A stretch of DNA of 38,440 bases from Bradyrhizobium pachyrhizi (GTDB lineage Bacteria > Pseudomonadota > Alphaproteobacteria > Rhizobiales > Xanthobacteraceae). This document shows positions 32,166 to 38,440 of the stretch, one piece after another (the stretch's first letter is position 1; the number at the start of each line of letters is the position of its first letter). The stretch is taken from positions 65,895 through 104,334 of the forward strand of contig NZ_LFIQ01000049.1 of assembly GCF_001189245.1 (NCBI RefSeq), given 5' to 3'. The notes beneath the pieces were generated by a model that searched no databases, had not been told where the DNA came from, and worked only from the letters and a program-made list of their open reading frames with translations. A program made the position numbers and the translations under genes.

Positions 32166-32608
32166 TGTCGCGCCCTTCCATTTTTCTGTGCTGCACTTTT
32201 CGGCAGCGTTGATCCGTCAGGCCTTCTTCCCTTTCTCCTCCGTCGCTAATCCGTGTGCACACTTGCGTGCACAATGTTCTCCGTCGTGACTCGTTCCACT
32301 GGACGTTGTCACGAGCGAATTCTGCTGTCAGTTCAAACGATAGCGGAACGCACTATACAAGTGATGTGCACTTTGTGCCAATCTCAACCCCGAGCCGTGC
32401 AGGCTTAACGAAAGATGCTCCAATTCGATCAATCCGGCCCGGCCGGCCTTATTGCTTTCTCGGAAAAACAAGCGAAAATCTGCAGGTTTGCAAATCCACA
32501 TCACGATCTCGCCATGCGACTCAAGCTAACGTAGGAGCATTGTCGCGGGGCAAACTGTTTGTACTGACTTCAAGCATTTGGTTTTAGTAGATTAATCGCG
32601 CTGCAGTT
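32166..32608. other. 443-bp intergenic control region between the sulfatase cluster and the AraC gene
   Basis: No convincing gene is seen here; base composition is less GC-rich than the flanks. It holds the minus-strand promoter candidate at 32352-32381 and three GTGCAC sites (32255-32260, 32267-32272, 32366-32371). The first is part of the 10-bp palindrome GTGTGCACAC (32253-32262). A GGCCGGCC palindrome lies near 32440. It should contain the divergent promoters for the sulfatase cluster and the AraC regulator. No clear plus-strand promoter could be fixed. Confidence 0.6.
32352..32381 (-). promoter_or_regulatory. Candidate sigma70 promoter for the sulfatase/FGE cluster
   Basis: On the minus strand TTGGCA (32381-32376) and TATAGT (32357-32352) are spaced 18 bp. 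One GTGCAC site lies inside the spacer (32366-32371), where a bound regulator would compete with or contact RNA polymerase. The start of transcription would be near 32345, giving a leader of about 180 nt before the small secreted gene. Confidence 0.55.
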
Positions 32609-33574
32609 GTGAACGTGGATATGGGCCAACACCTGACGGTTAGCACCGGCGAGCTTGACGGCTTCGAGGGTCTCCACGATGCCGTCAAAGGCTCGCATGT
32701 CGAAGTCATGCAGCTTGAGCGCGGCAAGCTGCGCGGCACATTGTCTCACGTCGGGATCGGTGATTTTTCGCTCAGCATCGGCGCATTCAATGTCGGGGTC
32801 CGTACCCAGCGCATCTCGACCGACCCCAAGCTGATCATCGGGATGCTGCTGCGCGCGACCGACCGCGTCACGCATTGGGCATTCGACATGCAGCCGGCCG
32901 ATGTGCTGGTGATTCCTCCGTCGGTCGAGCATGACGGGGTCTTTCACAGCGCCTCGTCCTACGCCGCCATCCGCTTCGACCTCGCCGACCTGCCCGATAT
33001 ATTCGGCGGCGAGCCGCGGCTCGCCGACGCCGAAACCTGGCAGGCGAAGAACCACTTTCGCGCCGACCCCACGATCGGCATGGGCGCGGCGGACAAACTG
33101 CCGCGGATCGTCGCGCATCTCGCGCGCTATCCGGACGCCTTGACGGACGCGTCGGCCGGCTTCTGGAAGCGCGCGATCGTCGACTGCGTGACCGCGACGG
33201 TCGTGACATCGCTGCCCCCCGACGGAACGAGCTATCTGCCGTCGGCGATGCGCTTGGTGCGCCACGTCGAGGACTATCTGCACGCCGCGGGCACGCGCCC
33301 GGTCCACGTCTCGGAAATCTGCACCGAGCTTCGGCTGTCGCGACGCAGCCTGCACCGCGCCTTCCACGAGGTGTTCGGGGTCGGCCCGGTGACGTTCCTG
33401 CGCTACAAGCGGCTCTGCATGATCCGTTCGATCCTGCGCGAAAGCACCCCGGACCAGACCACCGTCTCCAAGGTTGCGATCGAACAGGGCTTCATCGAGC
33501 TCGGGCGCTTCTCGCAATATTACCGCGCGATGTTCGGGGAATATCCGTCGCAAACGCTTGGCTACGCCGGGTAG
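32609..33574 (+). CDS. AraC-family transcriptional regulator
   Basis: 321-aa protein (317 if started at the ATG at 32621; a GTG at 32615 is also in frame). The N-terminal part (about 1-200) is an AraC-type ligand-binding region without clear motifs. The C-terminal double HTH spans about 228-321: VHVSEICTELRLSRRSLHRA (first helix-turn-helix, with the block up to VTFLRYKRLC) and VSKVAIEQGFIELGRFSQYY with FGEYPSQTL (second), quoted in parts. It is divergent from the 18-gene sulfatase cluster across a 443-bp control region and is the best candidate for its regulator (inference). No good ribosome site is visible at any of the three starts. Confidence 0.9.
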   Translation: MNVDMGQHLTVSTGELDGFEGLHDAVKGSHVEVMQLERGKLRGTLSHVGIGDFSLSIGAFNVGVRTQRISTDPKLIIGMLLRATDRVTHWAFDMQPADVLVIPPSVEHDGVFHSASSYAAIRFDLADLPDIFGGEPRLADAETWQAKNHFRADPTIGMGAADKLPRIVAHLARYPDALTDASAGFWKRAIVDCVTATVVTSLPPDGTSYLPSAMRLVRHVEDYLHAAGTRPVHVSEICTELRLSRRSLHRAFHEVFGVGPVTFLRYKRLCMIRSILRESTPDQTTVSKVAIEQGFIELGRFSQYYRAMFGEYPSQTLGYAG

Positions 33575-33615
33575 AGCATGATGAGATCAAGTTGAATTGG
33601 AGCGGCGTCGGAGGT

Positions 33616-33739
33616 TCACCTCTCCCTTGGGAGAGGTCGGCGCGCAGCGCCGGGTGAGGGGCTACGGTCCCTCGTGAGAGCTGCGGCCCCTCACCCGATT
33701 TGCTCCGCAAATCGACCTCTCCCCGCTGGGGAGAGGTGA
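33616..33739. repeat. Palindromic intergenic repeat of the Bradyrhizobium type
   Basis: Composite imperfect palindrome. Outer arms TCACCTCTCCC (33616-33626) and GGGAGAGGTGA (33729-33739) enclose perfect inner arms GGGTGAGGGGC (33652-33662) and GCCCCTCACCC (33686-33696). Each half also contains a local hairpin (CTCTCCC-TT-GGGAGAG, and GATTTGC-TCC-GCAAATC near 33697-33713). Flanking sequences (about 33577-33600 and 33760-33780) are weakly inverted too. From memory, repeats with the CCTCTCCCC...GGGGAGAGG core are dispersed in Bradyrhizobium and Rhodopseudomonas genomes; copy number cannot be checked here. It lies between the AraC gene and the convergent DUF2066 gene and could serve as a bidirectional terminator. 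Confidence 0.8.
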
Positions 33740-33815
33740 GCCGAACCCGAGGCCAAACCGATTCAACCTCACTTCATCCCGCCATAGCGCAAAACCAGCC
33801 GCTACGCGCGCAAGC

Positions 33816-34685
33816 TCATTTCGGTCGCCCCGGATCGCCATTGCCCGACAGCACCTGCGCGGCGCCGCCGATGCCGCGGCGGAAGGCTTCATCGAAGGTG
33901 ACGCCGCGAAACTGCCATTTGTAATCCTTGCCGTGCCAGGCCATCCGCCATTGCGTGGCCCAGCCGAGATCCTTGTCGTCCCAGACCAGCCGACCGAGCA
34001 GGGTGGCCTCGCCGCCATGCGGCGCGACGATCGCACTCAGCTTCGCCGACGGCGTCTTCAACAGTTCGGCGGCGGTGAGGTTGGCGCTCGTCAACCCGGT
34101 TGTATCAGGCAGCACGAAGCCCATGCCGCGCTTGCGGGCGGCAGCCGCAAGCGCGTCGCGCTGCAGGTCGGACTGCGTCCCGTCGGATGTGACGATGTAG
34201 TCCTTCGGACCGTGCTGCATCTCGGCGAAGACGCCGAGCACCGGCCGCTGCGACCGCCACGGCTTGAGACCGAGCCTGGCGAGAATGCCGTCGATCTTCT
34301 TCTCGTCGAAATCCACCGTCAGGTCGTACGGCCGGTCGCGGGTGCCCTGCTCGTCATGATGCGGCTTGCCGACATACTGATCGTGATAGTCGAAACTGCT
34401 GACGAACTCCCCGGCCTTCGATTTGTAGACGGCAAGCCGGCGGTCGCCTGCCAGCATTGGCTGACCGGAAACCTTGATCAGGACGTCCTCCAGACATGCC
34501 CCGAAGCCTATGATGCGGTTCGGCTCGCCCTGGCCGGTGACGACGGTCTGCGCGCGGTAGAGGCTGTCGTCTGCTGCGGCCATCGCACCACCGCAAGCGA
34601 TCCATGCAGCGGCAAGCAGCACGCGGACCGCGCCGCGTGCGAGCGTTGCGATCAGATCGCCGTTGGTCTCAAGCAAGGCAGCCAT
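33816..34685 (-). CDS. DUF2066-domain exported protein
   Basis: 289-aa protein with an N-terminal signal or anchor (about 16-38, RVLLAAAWIACGGAMAAADD). The DUF2066 domain opens with SLYRAQTVVTGQGEPNRIIG and then CLEDVLIKVSGQPML (quoted in part), the family's typical start. A middle part (about 105-190) carries FDEKKIDGILARLGL and the PVLGVFAEM strand, and the end matches the WQFRGVTFDEAF block. The ATG at 34685 follows GGAGGTGACG, better than the GTG two codons upstream. The family is of unknown function. Monocistronic; divergent from the oxidoreductase gene. Confidence 0.85.
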   Translation of the reverse strand: MAALLETNGDLIATLARGAVRVLLAAAWIACGGAMAAADDSLYRAQTVVTGQGEPNRIIGFGACLEDVLIKVSGQPMLAGDRRLAVYKSKAGEFVSSFDYHDQYVGKPHHDEQGTRDRPYDLTVDFDEKKIDGILARLGLKPWRSQRPVLGVFAEMQHGPKDYIVTSDGTQSDLQRDALAAAARKRGMGFVLPDTTGLTSANLTAAELLKTPSAKLSAIVAPHGGEATLLGRLVWDDKDLGWATQWRMAWHGKDYKWQFRGVTFDEAFRRGIGGAAQVLSGNGDPGRPK

Positions 34686-34722
34686 CGTCACCTCCGCTCG
34701 GTCCCTTCATTGACGGCACGGA

Positions 34723-34748
34723 TTGGCGGTATTTTCGGGCACCGCCAA
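34723..34748. promoter_or_regulatory. Inverted repeat in the divergent DUF2066/oxidoreductase control region
   Basis: Perfect 8-bp arms TTGGCGGT (34723-34730) and ACCGCCAA (34741-34748) separated by 10 bp, about 40-60 bp upstream of the DUF2066 start. The size and position suit an operator, but no regulator is encoded next to it. Confidence 0.35.
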
Positions 34749-34887
34749 CGCGTTCGGACATGGGCGCCATTCCATCGGCTTCACTGCGCGCTCTGGCCAC
34801 GCGCGGCGGGCCTGACATATGCTCGGCACATGCGCGGCGGCGCCGCGAGCGCTGCCCAACACAAGAGCACCGAGCAGGAGACGTTCC

Positions 34888-35901
34888 GTGAAATGCTATG
34901 AGTTGCAAGGCCCCGGCGGCGTCGACGCGCTGGCGCTGGTCGACAAGCCGGTTCCGCAAGCCGGCCCGGGCGAGGTCCTGGTGCGGCTGAAGGCGGCGAC
35001 GCTGAACTATCGCGACCTGCTCACGGTCAAGGGCGGTTACGGCTCGCGCCAGAAATTTCCGCTGGTGCCGGTCTCCGACGGCGCCGGCACGGTCGAGGCG
35101 GTCGGCGTCGGCGTCAGGAGCTTCGCACCCGGCGATCGCGTGATCGGCAGCTTCTTCGAAAGCTGGCTCGCCGGCGAGCCGAGCGAGGCGCGGATGCGCG
35201 CGGCGCTCGGCGGCAGCGTCGACGGTGTACTGACCGAGTACCGGGTCTTCCCCGCGCATGCGCTGGTGCGCACGCCGGATCATCTGAACGACATCGAGGC
35301 CGCGGCACTGCCATGCGCCGGCCTCACGGCGTGGAGTGCGGTGGTCAAGCTCGGCGACCTCAAGCCGGGGCAGACGGTGCTGACCCAGGGCACCGGCGGC
35401 GTCTCGCTGTTCGCGTTGCAATTCGCCAAGATGTGCGGCGCCCGCGTCATCGCGACATCCTCCAGCGACGCCAAGATCGCGCGGCTGAAACAACTTGGCG
35501 CCGATGTCACGCTCAACTACAAGTCCACGCCCGATTGGGGCAAGAAGGCGCGCGAGCTGACCGGGCGCGGCGTCGATCTCGTCGTCGAGGTCGGCGGCGT
35601 CGGCACGCTGAACGAATCGATCCGCGCCACCAGGATCGGCGGCACCATCGCCTTCATCGGCGTGCTCGCAGGTCCCGCCGCGTCCGACACGCGGCTGCCG
35701 CTGATGGTGATGCAGCAGCAGCGGCTGCAAGGCGTCACCGTCGGCTCGATCGAGGACCTGCAGGCGCTGTGCGACGGCATCAGCCTGCACGGCGTCAAGC
35801 CCGTGATCGACAAGGTGTTCGCCTTCGACCAGGTCAAGGCCGCGTTCGCCCACATGGCGAGCGGCGCGCATTTCGGCAAGATCGCGATTGCGATCGGCTA
35901 G
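34888..35901 (+). CDS. NADPH:quinone oxidoreductase-like MDR-family dehydrogenase
   Basis: 337-aa medium-chain dehydrogenase/reductase. The GroES-like N-terminal domain (about 1-120) has ATLNYRDLLTVKGGY and FPLVPVSDGAGTVEAVG. The Rossmann domain carries GTGGVSLFA (168-176), a nucleotide-binding motif with Ser/Thr-rich SSSD after the second strand (191-194), suggesting NADPH. No catalytic or structural zinc ligands are present, so it belongs to the zinc-free quinone-reductase branch. The GTG at 34888 is chosen because AGGAG precedes it and the MKCYEL start fits the family. It converges on the enoyl-CoA hydratase gene with an 18-bp gap. Substrate unknown. Confidence 0.9.
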   Translation: MKCYELQGPGGVDALALVDKPVPQAGPGEVLVRLKAATLNYRDLLTVKGGYGSRQKFPLVPVSDGAGTVEAVGVGVRSFAPGDRVIGSFFESWLAGEPSEARMRAALGGSVDGVLTEYRVFPAHALVRTPDHLNDIEAAALPCAGLTAWSAVVKLGDLKPGQTVLTQGTGGVSLFALQFAKMCGARVIATSSSDAKIARLKQLGADVTLNYKSTPDWGKKARELTGRGVDLVVEVGGVGTLNESIRATRIGGTIAFIGVLAGPAASDTRLPLMVMQQQRLQGVTVGSIEDLQALCDGISLHGVKPVIDKVFAFDQVKAAFAHMASGAHFGKIAIAIG

Positions 35902-35919
35902 CGTGCCTGCGATCAAGGA

Positions 35920-36693
35920 TTACCTTCCCGTGAACTGGGCCTTGCGTTTCTCGACGAAGGCCTGGCGGCCTTCCCTCGCGTCGGCGCTTTCGCGGATCAC
36001 CTGCTGCAGCTCGATCTCGCGGCGGAACTGATCGGCGTAGCTGGCGTGCTCGCTCTCCTCGAGCAGCTGCCGCGTCGCGACCAGCGCGCGCGTCGGTCCG
36101 TCCGCGAGACGGCCGGCGAGCGCCTTCGCCTCGTCGAGCAGTTTGGCATCGTCGACCACGTCGCGCACCAACCCCCACTCCTTGGCCCGTTCGGCCGGCA
36201 GCGGCTCGTTCAGCAGCATCAGGTCGAGCGCGCGCTGGCGGCCGATCAGGCGCGGCAACAGCCAGGTCGAGCCGAGATCCGGCACCAGGCCGATCCGGCT
36301 GAACACCTGGATGAAGCTCGCCGAGCGCGCCGCCAGGATGATGTCGCCGGACATCGCGAGGCTGAAGCCGCCGCCGGCCGCGACTCCGTTGACCGCGACC
36401 ACGACCGGCACGCGGCATTCGCGCAACGCCTGCATCGCCGGCCAATAATGCCTCATCACGCCGGTGTAGATGTTGTCGCCGAGCGACTGGAACGCCTTGA
36501 GGTTCTGCCCGGAGCAGAAGCCGCGTCCCTCCCCGGTCAGGACCAGCGCGCGGATGTCCGGGTCGAGGCTCATCTCGCCGACGGCGCGCGCGAGATCGCC
36601 GAGCAGTTCCGGCGTCATGGCGTTCAGGCTCGCGGGATCGTTGAGCGTCAGGATGCCGACCTTGCCGTCCCGTTCACGCTTCACACCAGTCAT
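35920..36693 (-). CDS. Enoyl-CoA hydratase/isomerase (PaaG-like)
   Basis: 257-aa crotonase. Oxyanion-hole segments are SGQNLKAF (61-68) and AVNGVAAGGGFSLAMSGD (100-117). At the catalytic region FSRIGLVPDLGSTWLLPRL (131-149) the position of the second hydratase glutamate is D139. This pattern and the following WGLVRDVVDD match 2-(1,2-epoxy-1,2-dihydrophenyl)acetyl-CoA isomerase (PaaG) rather than a plain hydratase. The ATG at 36693 follows GGGAGCGG; a much longer open frame upstream is only a shadow of the opposite gene. No other phenylacetate genes are nearby, so the role in that pathway is not shown. Confidence 0.9.
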   Translation of the reverse strand: MTGVKRERDGKVGILTLNDPASLNAMTPELLGDLARAVGEMSLDPDIRALVLTGEGRGFCSGQNLKAFQSLGDNIYTGVMRHYWPAMQALRECRVPVVVAVNGVAAGGGFSLAMSGDIILAARSASFIQVFSRIGLVPDLGSTWLLPRLIGRQRALDLMLLNEPLPAERAKEWGLVRDVVDDAKLLDEAKALAGRLADGPTRALVATRQLLEESEHASYADQFRREIELQQVIRESADAREGRQAFVEKRKAQFTGR

Positions 36694-36714
36694 TTTTCCG
36701 CTCCCTGAAATTGG

Positions 36715-36782
36715 TTCTTGTTGTTGCACTGACAGTGCCATGCTTGGCATGCTACGCCAACGTGCCCCACCCGCAACAAGAA
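36715..36782. promoter_or_regulatory. Divergent control region with inverted repeats
   Basis: The 105-bp gap between the crotonase and GGT-like starts carries widely spaced 9-bp arms TTCTTGTTG (36715-36723) and CAACAAGAA (36774-36782). A tighter repeat GCACT-GAC-AGTGC (36726-36738) lies between them. One or both could bind a regulator of the two divergent genes. No regulator is adjacent. Confidence 0.35.
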
Positions 36783-36798
36783 CAGCGAAAGCAACGCC

Positions 36799-38388
36799 AT
36801 GTCCGACCAGTTCTCCAACTCGCAAGTGATCCGCAAGCCGGCCGTCAGCGCCAAGGGCGGCATCGTCGCCGCGCAGTCGCGCAAGGCGGCCGAGGTCGGC
36901 GCGGAGGTATTGGCGGCGGGTGGCGATTGCGTCGACGCCGTGATCGCAACCACCTTCGCGCTTGGCGTCGTGGAGCCGTGGATGAGCGGCGCCGGCGGCG
37001 GCGGCGCGATGGTGCTGTATCGCGCCAAGGAGAACCGCGTCGAGGTGATCGACTACGGCATGCGCGCGCCCGACGGCCTGCGCATCGAGGATTATCCGCT
37101 GACCGGCGGCGCGGCCTCCGACCTGTTCCCTTGGGCGCGGGTCAAGGACGACCGCAACCTGCACGGCCCCGGCTCGATCGCGGTGCCCGGCGTCGTTGCC
37201 GGCATGGAGGAAGCGCATCGCCGTCACGCCAAAATGCCGTGGAAGGACCTGCTGGCGCCGAGCGTCAAGCTCGCCGGCGACGGCCTTCTGGTCGATTGGT
37301 GGACCACCGCGATGATCGCAAGCTCCGCGGCCGATCTGCGGCGCTATCCCGCCAGCGCCGCGGCGTATCTGCAGGACGGCCTGCCGCCGAACGCGCAATG
37401 GGGCATCAGGTCGGTGGTCCGCATGCCGCAGGACAGGCTGAAAGCCACGATGGCGCAGCTCGCCGCGGCCGGTCCGCGCGATTTCTACGAGGGCGATCTG
37501 GCGCGCAGCATAGCCGACGACATCCAGGCCGCCGGCGGCGCGCTGTCGGTGCGCGACCTCGCCGCCTTCCGCGCCCATCTGCGCGAGCCGCTGAAAATTT
37601 CCTATCGCGGCGGCACGGTCTATGCGACGCCGGAGCTGACCGCGGGTCCGACCATGGCGCGCACGCTCGGCCTTTTGCAAAAGTCGCTGGCGCCCGCGCA
37701 GGGCGGTCCGGATGCGGCGGCCTACGCTGCCTATGCGGAGGCGCTGCAAGCCGCCTATCGCGAACGGCTGAAGGACATGGGCGACGTCGACGGCCGGCGC
37801 GCGCTCGGCGCCGAAGCGATCGCGCCAAGCTGCACCACGCATTTCTCCGCGGTCGACCGCGACGGCAACATGGCCGCGGTGACGCAGACCCTGCTGTCGA
37901 CCTTCGGCTCCAAATTCGTGACGCCGAACACCGGGCTCACCATGAACAACGGCATCATGTGGTTCGATCCGGCGCAAGGCGCACCGAACTCGCTCGCGCC
38001 CGGCAAGCGCTGCCTGACCAACTACACGCCTGTCGTGGCGCAGGCCGCCGACGGCCGCACGCTCGCCGCGGGCGCATCGGGCGGCCGCCGCATCCTGCCG
38101 GCGGTGTCGCAACTGCTCTCGTTCGTGATGGATTTCGGCATGGATCTCGACGCCGCGATCCACCAGCCGCGGATCGACGCCAGCGAGGGCGCCGTGGTGA
38201 TCGGCGACAAGCGTCTGCCCGCCAGCGTGCGCGAGGCGCTGCGCGGCCGCTTCGACTTCGAGGAGGCCCGCATCCAGACCCTGCCGATGAAGTTCGCCTG
38301 CCCGAGCGTCGTGCTGCGCGACGGCACCACCAACAGCGGCGTCACCGAGCCGTTCCAGCCCTGGGGCGACGCAGTCGCGGAGGGGTGA
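36799..38388 (+). CDS. Gamma-glutamyltransferase-like Ntn hydrolase
   Basis: 529-aa proenzyme. The large-subunit part begins with AVSAKGGIVAAQSRKAAEVG and the conserved GGDCVDAVIAT block (41-51), then GAGGGGAM (64-71). The small-subunit nucleophile is T346 in SCTTHFSAVDRDGN (344-357), with LAAGASGGRR (422-431) as the oxyanion/substrate loop. Autocleavage before T346 would give about 345- and 184-residue subunits. No signal peptide is visible, unlike classical periplasmic GGT, so it may be cytosolic. Such members often act on other amides or gamma-glutamyl compounds. It is divergent from the crotonase gene; the stop is followed by a palindromic repeat. Confidence 0.9.
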   Translation: MSDQFSNSQVIRKPAVSAKGGIVAAQSRKAAEVGAEVLAAGGDCVDAVIATTFALGVVEPWMSGAGGGGAMVLYRAKENRVEVIDYGMRAPDGLRIEDYPLTGGAASDLFPWARVKDDRNLHGPGSIAVPGVVAGMEEAHRRHAKMPWKDLLAPSVKLAGDGLLVDWWTTAMIASSAADLRRYPASAAAYLQDGLPPNAQWGIRSVVRMPQDRLKATMAQLAAAGPRDFYEGDLARSIADDIQAAGGALSVRDLAAFRAHLREPLKISYRGGTVYATPELTAGPTMARTLGLLQKSLAPAQGGPDAAAYAAYAEALQAAYRERLKDMGDVDGRRALGAEAIAPSCTTHFSAVDRDGNMAAVTQTLLSTFGSKFVTPNTGLTMNNGIMWFDPAQGAPNSLAPGKRCLTNYTPVVAQAADGRTLAAGASGGRRILPAVSQLLSFVMDFGMDLDAAIHQPRIDASEGAVVIGDKRLPASVREALRGRFDFEEARIQTLPMKFACPSVVLRDGTTNSGVTEPFQPWGDAVAEG

Positions 38389-38417
38389 GTTATACGCACG
38401 ACTCCTTCTCCACCGTC

Positions 38418-38437
38418 GTCCCGGCGCAGGCCGGGAC
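38418..38437. repeat. Short palindromic repeat / possible terminator after the GGT-like gene
   Basis: Perfect 8-bp arms GTCCCGGC (38418-38425) and GCCGGGAC (38430-38437) around the loop GCAG, 30 bases after the stop codon. I recall this core as a frequent dispersed element in Bradyrhizobium-type genomes. The window ends three bases later, so its full extent is not visible and a T-run cannot be judged. Confidence 0.55.
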
Positions 38438-38440
38438 CCA

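Noticed and set aside
32367..32381. Possible sigma54 promoter (TGGCAC...GC) on the minus strand
   Set aside because: The GG and GC elements are 8 bp apart instead of 10; the sigma70 reading fits better.
32255..32587. 110-codon plus-strand frame in the intergenic region before the AraC gene
   Set aside because: No ribosome site or recognisable protein character; it overlaps the predicted promoter region.
34709..34736. TTGACG/TATTTT as a promoter for the quinone oxidoreductase gene
   Set aside because: Spacing is only 14 bp.
36694..38163. Very long N-terminal extension of the enoyl-CoA hydratase frame on the minus strand
   Set aside because: It is the antisense of the GGT-like gene; the crotonase has a good ATG and ribosome site at 36693.
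1..38440. CRISPR arrays, tRNA or rRNA genes, insertion sequences, prophage or plasmid genes
   Set aside because: None seen: no regularly spaced repeats, no cloverleaf or rRNA-like stretches, and no transposase, integrase or phage protein among the reading frames.

Overview
The window is GC-rich, densely coded and has long open frames on both strands, which fits an Alphaproteobacterium of the Bradyrhizobium / Rhodopseudomonas group. Support comes from the gene types (DUF1254 families, Rieske dioxygenase and PaaG-like genes) and from palindromic intergenic repeats (33616-33739, 38418-38437) of a kind I associate with that group. The genus is an inference, not shown directly. No rRNA, tRNA, CRISPR array, transposase, integrase or plasmid/phage gene was seen.

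Region A (77-6153) is a catabolic operon on the minus strand: FAD monooxygenase, alpha/beta hydrolase, MFS permease, M24 metallopeptidase-fold hydrolase. It is divergent from a LysR regulator, with a clear LysR-type box between them. Region B (6154-10564) is a plus-strand operon: Rieske oxygenase alpha, beta, Rieske ferredoxin, ACS-family MFS permease, MarR regulator. A 20-bp perfect palindrome fills the spacer of a good sigma70-like promoter, followed by a nested hairpin leader. No ferredoxin reductase or dihydrodiol dehydrogenase is present, so the pathway must be completed elsewhere. A 93-aa orphan gene follows (10660-10941).

Region C (11070-32165) is the most interesting part: about 21 kb and 18 genes, all on the minus strand with short gaps or overlaps. 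In transcription order: small secreted protein, formylglycine-generating enzyme (FGE), sulfatase 2, hairpin, membrane-fused spermidine-synthase-like protein, MoxR AAA+ ATPase, DUF58, DUF4381, VWA (BatA-like), VWA-TPR (BatB/C-like), BatD-like, sulfatase 1 (Tat signal), HAD phosphatase-like exported protein, DUF3302/HlyD pair (YiaW/YiaV-like), three DUF1254-family exported proteins (one truncated), and a membrane class III nucleotide cyclase. Two related FGly-type sulfatases thus bracket a complete MoxR-VWA-Bat module, with the sulfatase-activating enzyme at the head. I infer a sulfatase maturation and envelope system. An AraC regulator is divergent from its head (32609-33574), with a candidate promoter and repeated GTGCAC sites in between.

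Region D (33575-38440) is ordinary chromosome: palindromic repeat, DUF2066 protein, quinone oxidoreductase-like MDR enzyme, PaaG-like enoyl-CoA hydratase/isomerase, gamma-glutamyltransferase-like Ntn hydrolase and a terminal palindromic repeat.
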